DNA of 64,000 nt from Flavobacteriaceae bacterium. GTDB lineage: Bacteria; Bacteroidota; Bacteroidia; Flavobacteriales; Flavobacteriaceae. A model generated the notes under the pieces. It saw only the letters and a list, made by a program, of their open reading frames with translations, had not been told where the DNA came from and made no database searches. The stretch spans positions 1 through 64,000 of the forward strand of contig NVXD01000001.1 of the NCBI GenBank assembly GCA_002746415.1, written 5' to 3'. Below are positions 40,255 to 48,228 of this stretch, one piece after another. Within the stretch, counting starts at the first letter, position 1. Each line of letters opens with the position of its first letter. Both the position numbers and the translations under genes were made by a program.

Positions 40255-41540
40255 TGAAATTGAACTATTCCGAGCCAAAAATATACACAGGAGCGGTTGA
40301 TATTTATGATTGGCCAAAGCTTTCAAGAAAGCAACAAGAAGAAGTCCTTAAAAAGGACTGGTATGTGTATTATTCCTTTAGGGATCCTAAAACAGGGAAA
40401 CTTAAAAGGCAATCGCAAATTAAGGGAGGTGCAAATAGGTACAAAGACAAATCTAGCCGCTATCACATTTTAAAGCAATTGCAAAAGGCACTTTCCATTG
40501 TTTTGAAAGAAGGTTTTGACCCATACAAAGAGAATACCACGCTTATCGAATATTTAGAAAACCGCCTAAATTCTAAAAAAGAAGTTAAGCCCATACCTCA
40601 ATTTTCCAATGAAGAGATTGTTAAAATTGTACAAGAGAAAACCATTGGCATTACTGAGGCCTTTGAACTTGGATTAAAAACAAAAGAAAGTGTTTTAGGA
40701 AAAGACTCTTTCAAAAAATTCAAAAGTAGAATTGAACGCTTCAAAAAATGGTTACCCAAAAATGGTATTACATTAAAAGAAAACATTGACCTCATTGACA
40801 AAAAAGTTGTGATACGCTATCTAAATACTGTATTACACGATTCTAGCCCAAGAAACCGGAACAACACAAGAACAGACCTCGGTTCATTTTTTCAGACCTT
40901 AGAGGATAACGACCTCATTGAAAATAACTTTGTCAAAAAAATTAATGTATTACATTCTGTTCCAACGCGACATAAAACATACACTCCAGAGCATTTGAAA
41001 AATATTCATAATTATTTAAGACATGAACACCCTACTTTAAGGCTCTTTATTCTTTTCATTTCTTATAACTTTCTACGACCAATTGAGGTTTGTAGATTAA
41101 AAATAAAAGATATTGACCTAAGAGATAAAAAACTTTATGTAAAAGCAAAAAACCAACCTGTGAAAACGAAGATCATTCCTGATGTTTTATATAATCAGCT
41201 TCCTGATTTAACAGGTTTCAATCCAAATGACAACCTCTTTAATTTAGACAAAATAGGAGGTTGTTGGGAAATCGATGCATCCAATAAACGAGATTTTTAC
41301 ACTAAACAATTCAAGAAAGTAAAAGAATATTTTGGATTGGGTGCTGAATATGGCCTTTATAGTTTCCGCCACACTTTTATCACTAAATTGTACCAAGAAA
41401 TGGCTAAAAATGCGACCCCTTTCGAAGTAAAAAGCAAATTGAAATTAATAACCGGTCATTCGACAATGAAATCTTTAGAAAAGTATTTGCGAGATATTGA
41501 CGCTGAGCTTCCTGAAGACTATTCAAAATTATTGCAATAA
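40254..41540 (+). CDS. Tyrosine recombinase (island integrase)
   Basis: 428 aa from the ATG at 40254. An in-frame upstream ATG exists at 40176, but that stretch overlaps the tRNA terminator and the arm-type site, so I prefer the inner start. N-terminal arm-binding region, then a SAM-like core-binding domain and the C-terminal catalytic domain. The first catalytic Arg is in NFLRPIEVCRL (about 275), box II reads YSFRHTF (about 369-375, the usual first His is Tyr), GHSTM follows, and the nucleophilic Tyr is in LEKYL (about 411). It should insert and excise the island at tRNA-fMet. Immediately downstream is the small-protein/RHH operon. Confidence 0.92.
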   Translation: MKLNYSEPKIYTGAVDIYDWPKLSRKQQEEVLKKDWYVYYSFRDPKTGKLKRQSQIKGGANRYKDKSSRYHILKQLQKALSIVLKEGFDPYKENTTLIEYLENRLNSKKEVKPIPQFSNEEIVKIVQEKTIGITEAFELGLKTKESVLGKDSFKKFKSRIERFKKWLPKNGITLKENIDLIDKKVVIRYLNTVLHDSSPRNRNNTRTDLGSFFQTLEDNDLIENNFVKKINVLHSVPTRHKTYTPEHLKNIHNYLRHEHPTLRLFILFISYNFLRPIEVCRLKIKDIDLRDKKLYVKAKNQPVKTKIIPDVLYNQLPDLTGFNPNDNLFNLDKIGGCWEIDASNKRDFYTKQFKKVKEYFGLGAEYGLYSFRHTFITKLYQEMAKNATPFEVKSKLKLITGHSTMKSLEKYLRDIDAELPEDYSKLLQ

Positions 41541-41541
41541 A

Positions 41542-42474
41542 ATGAATTATACTCTTTTTGGTTCTATTAAAGACCCTTGTTTTATGAAAATGAATGAGGA
41601 TAATCAAAATAAACATCTTTTTGAAAGCTTAGTCTATATACATAATTATTCTATATCAACTCTTCTTAAACATGACGATGAAATTCCCGGTCTAGCTAGT
41701 ATAATACTGCCATTATCAAATGACAATTTAACCTATATTCCAACTGATGAACTGACTGATCAATTTTACAGCTTCATTTTAGAACAATATGAAGCTTTTT
41801 TAAAAGGATACCCTGTTATGTTTGATATTGAATTCAATAATGAGTGTTTTGGGGTTTCTGAGAAGAAAAAAAGAAAATTGGCTTTAATACAATTCAATGA
41901 AATCTTCTCAATGCTCTTTAAAAAAAATGCTCCAATTATTGACAATAGATTTAAAGCCTTAAAAAATCGAAAAGACCATTTAAAAGGGAGTTTGGCAACA
42001 CAACGGAACCTAGTCTTAGAATTTTTAATAGGTAACAGGGCTAAATTTAATCGAAAAACATTTGAAAATAATATTGTATTACAAGAAACAATAGAGTTTG
42101 AAGGAAAACTTGAAATATTGCTCCATTTAAATAATACATATAAATTTGAGTTGGATTATTATTTTGGTGAAACAGCGGCATTACTTGAAAAGTATAATAC
42201 TATTCAAAATCCTACTTTTGATTTTGTTATCTTCCTTTTTATCCACAATTGTATTACATCCATTGAAAAATATACCCATTCATATGTTGTAAGCTTATAT
42301 TTTTTCTTAAAAAAACATAAGCTTATTCAAGAGACTGCTGATAATTTTTGCACTATAATTAATGACCAATACGAGCTTCAAATTGGTGCAATTAAACTTT
42401 CAGACGACACCAATAAAGAACATGAAAAAAGAGTAAATTATTATGAAAATAAATGGAATGAATACAAGAAATAA
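41542..42474 (+). CDS. Hypothetical protein following the integrase
   Basis: 310 aa from the ATG at 41542, 1 bp after the integrase stop; an earlier in-frame ATG at 41497 lies inside the integrase and is unlikely. The protein is Lys/Glu/Phe-rich, mainly helical, with no signal peptide. I recognise no catalytic motif. Its position next to the integrase, as in mobile elements of Bacteroidota where RteC-like excision regulators occur, is the only hint. Weakly RteC-like at best. Confidence 0.7.
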   Translation: MNYTLFGSIKDPCFMKMNEDNQNKHLFESLVYIHNYSISTLLKHDDEIPGLASIILPLSNDNLTYIPTDELTDQFYSFILEQYEAFLKGYPVMFDIEFNNECFGVSEKKKRKLALIQFNEIFSMLFKKNAPIIDNRFKALKNRKDHLKGSLATQRNLVLEFLIGNRAKFNRKTFENNIVLQETIEFEGKLEILLHLNNTYKFELDYYFGETAALLEKYNTIQNPTFDFVIFLFIHNCITSIEKYTHSYVVSLYFFLKKHKLIQETADNFCTIINDQYELQIGAIKLSDDTNKEHEKRVNYYENKWNEYKK

Positions 42475-42492
42475 GAAGAGCATATTTCCTTT

Positions 42493-42539
42493 TACCCTGA
42501 TTTAAAGAAAATTACCCTAAAATACCCTCCTTTTACCCT
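42493..42539 (+). repeat. Four TACCCT repeats in helical phase
   Basis: TACCCT occurs at 42493, 42513, 42523 and 42534, that is at 20, 10 and 11 bp steps, about one or two turns of the helix. The region just upstream of the RHH and ATPase genes is free of genes. Such phased repeats behave like iterons or operator clusters. TACCCT also occurs in the inverted repeat at 44361-44397. Confidence 0.6.
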
Positions 42540-42606
42540 GTTTTTTCCCTTGATTTAAACTTCAATTATTACTTGATTGTACCTGAACAATTTAACTCAA
42601 GTAATA

Positions 42607-43113
42607 ATGAAAAAAACAATCAATTTAAGAGTAGATATCGAGTTAAAACTTAGTTTGCAAGTATTGGCTAATGAGCAAGGCAGTTCTCTTTCTGATTATA
42701 TAAGAGATATAATTATCTTTCATATAGAAGAATCAAATTTTGAAAATTTAGAACCTGTTCTACTAATTAAAGATGAAACTAATGACCCAAAAATAACAGC
42801 CTTTGAGACAACGTACCAATTTACTTGTTTGCTAACATGGTTATTTTGTAGACATATAAATCCAGTAGAGAATAATTCTAAAGAAGTTATTTTGGGTATG
42901 AAAACAAAAGTAGAAAAGGCAATTGAACAAAGCTCCTTCTCACATGAACTACGTCTAGAATTTTTGAAAGTGCTATCTGATTTAAATCGGTTCATTTTAG
43001 AGCCCGATTACGAAAACAAACAATTCCTCTTTACCAGACCTGGTAGTAACTTATCCTTTAATTATTATCAGCTGATGAATGAAATATGGTCACTTGAAAA
43101 TAAAGAATCATGA
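42607..43113 (+). CDS. Ribbon-helix-helix protein (CopG/MobC-like)
   Basis: 168 aa from the ATG at 42607. The N-terminal 45 residues (KKTINLRVDIELKLSLQVLANEQGSSLSDYIRDIIIFHI) have the beta-strand then two-helix pattern of ribbon-helix-helix DNA-binding proteins. The remaining 120 residues show no known family. It precedes the ATPase by a 4-bp overlap, so the two are coupled. The TACCCT cluster lies 68 bp upstream and is a good candidate for its binding site. Confidence 0.75.
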   Translation: MKKTINLRVDIELKLSLQVLANEQGSSLSDYIRDIIIFHIEESNFENLEPVLLIKDETNDPKITAFETTYQFTCLLTWLFCRHINPVENNSKEVILGMKTKVEKAIEQSSFSHELRLEFLKVLSDLNRFILEPDYENKQFLFTRPGSNLSFNYYQLMNEIWSLENKES

Positions 43114-44165
43114 CCAACAAATCAACAACTGATAAATTTAGAGATATGTTGCGTGAGGATATTAAATCAAATGAATTCGCTCTCCGTCAAAAGAAGTTTG
43201 ACCAAAACTGTCTTATCATAAAACCCGCAAATGATTGGATTGAGGATGCCAAATCTCGGCCAATTCCTAATATGCTATTTAGCGAATTCTGGTATGAATA
43301 TGAACTAGTTATACTTTATGCAGATACAAATGTTGGTAAATCAATTCTTGCAGTGCAAATTGCAGAAAGTATTAGTACAGGAATCCCAGTGAAAAATTTC
43401 AAACTAGAAGCCTTTGCACAAAGAGTTTTGTATTTAGATTTTGAACTTTCTGACAAACAATTTGAAAAACGTTATTCTCAAGATTATAAAAATCATTTTC
43501 AATTTAATCCTAATTTCCTGAGAGCTGAAATCAACCCGCTTGCTGATATACCAAAAGAACACAAAGGAATCGAAGATTATCTATGTAGCCAACTTAAAGA
43601 TATCATCAATAAGAATGAAGCCAAAGTAGTAATAATAGATAACCTTACCTTTTTAAGAAATGACAACGAAAAGGCTAAGTACGCGTTGGAATTAATGAAA
43701 CAACTTAAGAAAATCACTAAGGAATTATCCATTTCCATTATGGTTTTAGCGCATACACCTAAACGAGATGATTCAAAACCCATTAGTAAGAATGATTTGG
43801 CTGGAAGCAAAATGCTTATCAACTTTTGTGATAGTGCATTTGCGATAGGTTGTAGTCAGGCCAATCCTAATCAGCGCTATTTAAAACAGATAAAACAACG
43901 AAATACGGAGCAAATTTTTCATACTGAAAATGTCATGCTATGTATATTAGAGAAAGAACTCAACTTTCTACAATTCAACTTTCTTTATTTCGATTCTGAA
44001 AAAAACCATTTGAGATGCAATACATCAATTGATTTAGATGATAGAGATGAGAAAATGAAAGTCCTTATTTCTCAAGGTTTATCCAATGTTCAAATAGGCA
44101 AACAATTGGGAATTAATGAAGCAACAGTTCGGAAAAGAAAAAAAGCATTAGGCATAAATAAATGA
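43110..44165 (+). CDS. RecA-like AAA ATPase (RepA/AAA_25-type) with C-terminal HTH
   Basis: 351 aa. Walker A is ADTNVGKSILAVQI (about 72-85), Walker B is KVVIIDNLTFL (about 170-180), and MVLAHTPKRDD and LAGSKMLINFCDSAFAIG follow, as in RepA/RegA-like hexameric helicases of plasmids and integrative elements. The last 40 residues form a LuxR/sigma-type helix-turn-helix (GLSNVQIGKQLGINEATVRKR). It probably loads or drives replication of the excised element. It overlaps its neighbours on both sides by 4 bp. Confidence 0.85.
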   Translation: MTNKSTTDKFRDMLREDIKSNEFALRQKKFDQNCLIIKPANDWIEDAKSRPIPNMLFSEFWYEYELVILYADTNVGKSILAVQIAESISTGIPVKNFKLEAFAQRVLYLDFELSDKQFEKRYSQDYKNHFQFNPNFLRAEINPLADIPKEHKGIEDYLCSQLKDIINKNEAKVVIIDNLTFLRNDNEKAKYALELMKQLKKITKELSISIMVLAHTPKRDDSKPISKNDLAGSKMLINFCDSAFAIGCSQANPNQRYLKQIKQRNTEQIFHTENVMLCILEKELNFLQFNFLYFDSEKNHLRCNTSIDLDDRDEKMKVLISQGLSNVQIGKQLGINEATVRKRKKALGINK

Positions 44166-44347
44166 AAGCTTTTGATGTATATACTATAGCCAAAGCTCTC
44201 TCTCAAAGAGAGCTAGAACGGTTATATGATATGATCAAAAAAGACATCCCTGATAAGGTTATAATTAAAAAAAATAGAAAAAGACTTCCAGATTTTTCTG
44301 TAGAAGATGGCATTAAGTACTTAATAGATAATCATATGCAGTTGTAG
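44162..44347 (+). CDS. 61-aa small protein linked to the ATPase
   Basis: 61 aa, starts with a 4-bp overlap with the ATPase stop. The sequence AKALSQRELERLYDMIKKDI ... FSVEDGIKYLIDNHMQL is helical. Position between ATPase and primase suggests an accessory replication factor. No family recognised. Confidence 0.7.
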   Translation: MKAFDVYTIAKALSQRELERLYDMIKKDIPDKVIIKKNRKRLPDFSVEDGIKYLIDNHMQL

Positions 44348-44360
44348 TTATAAAATAAAT

Positions 44361-44397
44361 CGTACCCTCGTACCTGCATAATGGGTACGAGGGCACG
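44361..44397. repeat. Inverted repeat between ATPase and primase genes
   Basis: CGTACCCTCGTACC (44361-44374) pairs with GGTACGAGGGCACG (44384-44397) with one mismatch. Both arms contain the TACCCT-like element of the cluster at 42493. It may be a terminator, a replication-protein site or a single-strand origin hairpin; no long T run follows. Confidence 0.55.
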
Positions 44398-44418
44398 AGG
44401 ATTAAAAATAAATATACT

Positions 44419-45276
44419 ATGCAATACAAATACTCCTTAGATAAATCAAGTAAGAAGTTCAATTGCCCTAATTGCAACAAAAAAACCTTTGTGTATTACA
44501 TAGACATTGAAACTGGTAATTATTTAGCAGAAGTTTATGGCAGGTGTGATAGGGAAAGTAAATGCGGTTATTTTAAATCACCCTCCTTTCAAAAACCACT
44601 TTCAAAAATTCATTATTCCTCGGAAGCAAAACAACCGTCTTATTTAAGTGAAAATCTAATTGGGAAATACTGCAATGGATATGATAACAATAATTTTATA
44701 AATTTTTTATTGAAGCATTTTTCTGAAGAAGAAGTAATACAGGCAATTGAAAAGTATTACATTGGTACATCTAGTCACTGGAAAGGGGCTACTATTTTCT
44801 TTCAAATAGATTGCCATCTTCGTATTTGCACTGGTAAAATCATGCTTTACGATGGTAATACAGGGAAAAGGGTTAAAAAACCCTTCCCTCACATTAATTG
44901 GCTGCACAAATTATTGAATGTAAAACAATTTGTATTACAACAATGTCTTTTTGGGTTACATCTGCTTAATGATAATGAAGAAAAAAAAACCATTTGTGTT
45001 GTTGAATCGGAAAAAACTGCGCTAATAATGAGTATGCTGCTTCCCTCCTATCTCTGGATGGCTACAGGTTCTAAAACAAATTTAAAGTTGAGTATATTGA
45101 AACCACTTAAAAATCATAAAATAATAGTATACCCTGATAATTTTGAGTTTATCGATTGGAGCAAAAAAACAAAGTTACTAAAATATCATGGCTTCAACAT
45201 TATATGCAGCAGCCTATTGGAAGGTTTAAATCTTAATGCTGGTGACGACTTAGCAGATTTCATATTATTAATATGA
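44419..45276 (+). CDS. Zinc-ribbon / Toprim primase-like protein (DUF6371-like)
   Basis: 285 aa. The N-terminal zinc ribbon (FNCPNCNKKTFVYY ... GRCDRESKCGY) has CxxC and CxxxxxC pairs. The C-terminal half (about 190-285) is Toprim-like: VVESEKTALIMSMLLP, WMATGSKTNL, IIVYPDN and AGDDLADFIL. This mix of CHC2-type ribbon and Toprim fits the primase relatives carried by Bacteroidota mobile elements. It probably primes replication of the excised island together with the ATPase. Confidence 0.8.
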   Translation: MQYKYSLDKSSKKFNCPNCNKKTFVYYIDIETGNYLAEVYGRCDRESKCGYFKSPSFQKPLSKIHYSSEAKQPSYLSENLIGKYCNGYDNNNFINFLLKHFSEEEVIQAIEKYYIGTSSHWKGATIFFQIDCHLRICTGKIMLYDGNTGKRVKKPFPHINWLHKLLNVKQFVLQQCLFGLHLLNDNEEKKTICVVESEKTALIMSMLLPSYLWMATGSKTNLKLSILKPLKNHKIIVYPDNFEFIDWSKKTKLLKYHGFNIICSSLLEGLNLNAGDDLADFILLI

Positions 45277-45392
45277 AATCCATAATTTATTATTCTACTT
45301 AAATATAAATATTTTCATTTTTAGGCAAAAACGAAAATAATTGCTAAAATAAAAATCCTCACTTTCATCGAATCTTATCGTTTAATTAGACT

Positions 45393-45680
45393 TTATAATT
45401 TTATATTGACATCTTGTCTACCTACTATGGCCATTATTTCTACATTATTACCATCAATTCTATAATAGATACTCTCTGACCCTGAAACTCCTCGTCTATA
45501 TCCTTTCTTAATATAGTCTACAGATTGAAAAAGGAGTGGGTCTTTTGCAATTAAATCAAATTGAAGAAAAAACGCCTCATAATACTTGTCTGCCTGAGGT
45601 ACACCAAATTTCCTTACTCCGTATAACCATATTCTGTACAAATCATCTTCTGCATCGGGAGAAAGCCTATAGGTCGCCAT
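45393..45680 (-). CDS. parE: RelE/ParE-family toxin
   Basis: 95 aa. MATYRLSPDAEDDLYRIWLYGVRKFG ... ADKYYEAFFLQFDLIAKDPLL ... GYRRGVSGSESIYYRI matches ParE/RelE toxins. It overlaps the antitoxin gene by 14 bp, downstream of it. ParE relatives usually poison gyrase; the target is not shown here. Gene symbol by family. Confidence 0.9.
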   Translation of the reverse strand: MATYRLSPDAEDDLYRIWLYGVRKFGVPQADKYYEAFFLQFDLIAKDPLLFQSVDYIKKGYRRGVSGSESIYYRIDGNNVEIMAIVGRQDVNIKL

Positions 45681-45930
45681 TCTGTCTTGCTTTTTTCTTA
45701 AAACCAGCTAAAATCTCCTTAGACGATTTCTTGACAAACCCTTTAGTGTTCAGGTTTTCTTCAGCTCTCAAAAGTTTAGCACGAATCCAATCTACTTCCT
45801 TTTGCTGTTCTCTTGCTTGACGAATAAGATCGTTAACCAATTCACTTTTACTTGAGTATTCTTCATTTTGTACTTGAGCTTTCAACCATTCATCATTGGG
45901 TCTTGTTAGTGATATACTTTGCCTTGCCAT
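45667..45930 (-). CDS. parD: ParD-like antitoxin
   Basis: 87 aa. RQSISLTRPNDEWLKAQVQN is a ribbon-helix-helix start, and SSKSELVNDLIRQAREQQKE is the ParD helix; the remainder contacts the toxin. It precedes the toxin, as usual for type II pairs. A palindrome (45932-45956) lies directly upstream of its start and is the expected operator. Confidence 0.9.
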   Translation of the reverse strand: MARQSISLTRPNDEWLKAQVQNEEYSSKSELVNDLIRQAREQQKEVDWIRAKLLRAEENLNTKGFVKKSSKEILAGFKKKARQNGDL

Positions 45931-45931
45931 A

Positions 45932-45956
45932 ATTTACATATTTATTAGATGTAAAT
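45932..45956. promoter_or_regulatory. Palindromic operator of the ParDE pair
   Basis: ATTTACAT (45932-45939) and ATGTAAAT (45949-45956) form perfect 8-bp arms around 9 bp. The palindrome lies 2-26 bp upstream of the antitoxin start codon. ParD dimers bind such sites in related systems; the assignment here is by inference. Confidence 0.65.
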
Positions 45957-45998
45957 ATACACCAAAAACGAACCAACCCCAATTTTATTTCTTGATGA

Positions 45999-46241
45999 AA
46001 AACCATCGTATTATTTCCGAATCCGGTACTAGACCTATTAACTGTAAGTCCAGAAATATTTACGGAATTAAACCCTACTGGTGAAATACAAATTTTTAGT
46101 ATGGATGGTACTTTAATGTCCCAAAAAACAATAAGTCTAAATGATCACCAAATCGACATGAGTGCTTTACCTATGGGGTATTATGCCGTCACCATACAGA
46201 TCGGAACTATTACGGAGCAGCATCTGATTTATAAAAACTAG
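45999..46241 (+). pseudogene. Remnant of a T9SS C-terminal sorting domain
   Basis: An open frame with no start codon (in-frame TGA at 45996-45998) reads KTIVLFPNPVLDLLTVSPE ... GEIQIFSMDGTLMSQKTISL ... MSALPMGYYAVTIQIG ... HLIYKN and ends in TAG at 46239-46241. It is a near complete type A sorting domain. The missing part of the gene was deleted when the antitoxin end or the island was assembled. A normal terminator follows at 46264-46304. Confidence 0.85.
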
Positions 46242-46263
46242 CTTCAGTTATGTTAGACAATGA

Positions 46264-46304
46264 AATGGGTAACACAAAGCTTTCGATTGTGTTACCCATT
46301 TTTA
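46264..46304 (+). terminator. Terminator after the T9SS remnant
   Basis: AATGGGTAACACA (46264-46276) pairs with TGTGTTACCCATT (46288-46300), then T. It probably ended transcription of the deleted gene. Confidence 0.85.
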
Positions 46305-46388
46305 TTTAATCGCCCTTCGAGAGAGGCTCAACAGGCGAAACCCAAACTACTGTTATTTTTAGGATACCTTGTTGTGGCAAGTACTGTT

Positions 46389-48062
46389 TTATTCTAGAAT
46401 TTGCCCAACATTAAGTAACTCTTTTCTTAATTGATCATATGGTATTTCTTGAACTGATTTACCCTCATCAATGGCCAAACTGGCGATAACAGATGAACTT
46501 TGACCCAGCACCATGAATACAGGCTCCATGCGAACAGATCCAAATGCAATATGTGTTGCACTCAAGCAGACGGGTATAAGTAAATTCGAACATTCTTCTT
46601 TTTTTGGTACGATAGAACGATAGCTTATAGGGAAGGGAGCTTTAACATGAGCTTCTACATTTCCCTCGTTAGACACCTTTCCTTTTGAATTTATATACCG
46701 CTGTGTATGATGAGAATCCATGCCGTAGGCTGCCATTCCAACGCCATCATGTACTATCTCAATCCTTTCACAATGTTTTTGGGTAATAACAAAATCACTA
46801 ATCATTCTTCTGGCTTCTCTGATGTAAAGTTGTTGTTGCCAACCATCCTCGTTATCAAATTCATCTTTACATGTGCCCCATCTGGAAACCTCTTCTCTAA
46901 TGTCTTCAGGAATTCTGGGATGATTCGCCAAGGCCCACATTAAACCTTGCTGATGTGAAAGGTGTTTTTGAACTATTTGCTCTCTTTCTTCATAGCTTGC
47001 TTCTGGGTAATCATAATTCTCTCCAATAAAATCAGTTGAAAAACCATCTCTGTTATTTGTATCAGTTTTTCCATTCGGCATTTTGCTGTTTATCCATGGA
47101 ATTCTATTATAACCAGCTTCATAATTCCTAAACAACAATTCATAATTCAATTCATTATAATTCTCAGGTTTTTCAAAAGGAATCCGATTCTCGGTATGGT
47201 TAGTCAGACACATACGAAAACAATAAGCCTGAATATGTTTGTCACCGCTTCCGTCTTCGGCAAAGGTTGGATTAATTCCGGCAAGTAATCCTGAAGAAGG
47301 ATCACCAGATATGATGTAAGGGTCTACTCCCTGAACAAAGTTATGATTTCGTGAATTTACAGATAAACCTCCGGATAGTGTTTGAGTCGTGTCGTTGGCT
47401 TGAACACCGTTTAAAGACTCTCCAAATTGAGAATTAGCTTCTCTTCCTATCGCATAGGTAACTCCTGAAGCCGCCAATAGGTCTCCCTCATAAGTGGCGT
47501 CAATAAACATTTTACCATAATATGTATCTCCCGATTCCATAGTAATAGATGTTATGGTGTTATCTGTTTTTTGTACGTCTGTTGTTCTGTCAAGTCGTTG
47601 GTTATAGATTATTTGAATGTCGAGATTTTTGATCATGTCATGATAAACTTTCAGCGCAGCTGAAGGTTCGAAAGTCCACATGGCATCTTCGCTTTTATCT
47701 GAGCGTGTTTGTCCTCCATCCTTATATTCGGATTGCAGCTGCCAAACCCAATTGGTAGAATCTTCGTAGTATTTCTTGATATTTTGATAAAATTCACGAG
47801 AAATACCACCAATTATCTGCTTATTACCTATATCAGTTTGACCTAGACCACCAGTAGTAAGCCCCCCAAGTCGATTCGTTGGCTCTAATAACACTACAGA
47901 CTTACCAAGTCTTGCTGACTGAATTGCTGCTGAAATACCTGCAGAAGTACCACCATAAATAACAATATCTGTAATAGCCTGTTTTTCTTTGTTATCATTG
48001 CAAGACCCAAGGCTGATAATAAATAAGGAGATAAATGCCATTAACGTTTTTGTTTTCTTCAT
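46389..48062 (-). CDS. FAD-dependent oxidoreductase lipoprotein (FAD_oxidored family)
   Basis: 557 aa. The lipobox is [10 protein letters not shown]. The dinucleotide fold reads [20 protein letters not shown] and [17 protein letters not shown]. The family block [21 protein letters not shown] and the C-terminal [15 protein letters not shown] ... [21 protein letters not shown] match the secreted FAD_oxidored (PF12831) family, often found with sugar-degradation genes in Bacteroidota. The substrate is not known. It lies 166 bp downstream of the M23-like/PKD gene on the same strand; the pair is the main metabolic cargo of the island. Confidence 0.85.
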   Translation of the reverse strand: MKKTKTLMAFISLFIISLGSCNDNKEKQAITDIVIYGGTSAGISAAIQSARLGKSVVLLEPTNRLGGLTTGGLGQTDIGNKQIIGGISREFYQNIKKYYEDSTNWVWQLQSEYKDGGQTRSDKSEDAMWTFEPSAALKVYHDMIKNLDIQIIYNQRLDRTTDVQKTDNTITSITMESGDTYYGKMFIDATYEGDLLAASGVTYAIGREANSQFGESLNGVQANDTTQTLSGGLSVNSRNHNFVQGVDPYIISGDPSSGLLAGINPTFAEDGSGDKHIQAYCFRMCLTNHTENRIPFEKPENYNELNYELLFRNYEAGYNRIPWINSKMPNGKTDTNNRDGFSTDFIGENYDYPEASYEEREQIVQKHLSHQQGLMWALANHPRIPEDIREEVSRWGTCKDEFDNEDGWQQQLYIREARRMISDFVITQKHCERIEIVHDGVGMAAYGMDSHHTQRYINSKGKVSNEGNVEAHVKAPFPISYRSIVPKKEECSNLLIPVCLSATHIAFGSVRMEPVFMVLGQSSSVIASLAIDEGKSVQEIPYDQLRKELLNVGQILE

Positions 48063-48228
48063 TCTAATTTGAATTTTAATTATTTTATTTTATTTATTTG
48101 ACACAACCATTGGTAATATAGCATAAAGCAGATTGTATGTGATTACTGTTAGGTCAAGATTATTGTTGAACGGGATTAAATTCTCCTAATTAAGTCCTTC
48201 TTCGCTTTTTACTCTATTGTGTCTTTGG

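Noticed and set aside
41497-41541. Upstream start of the gene after the integrase
   Set aside because: It overlaps the integrase coding region; ATG at 41542 is 1 bp after its stop.
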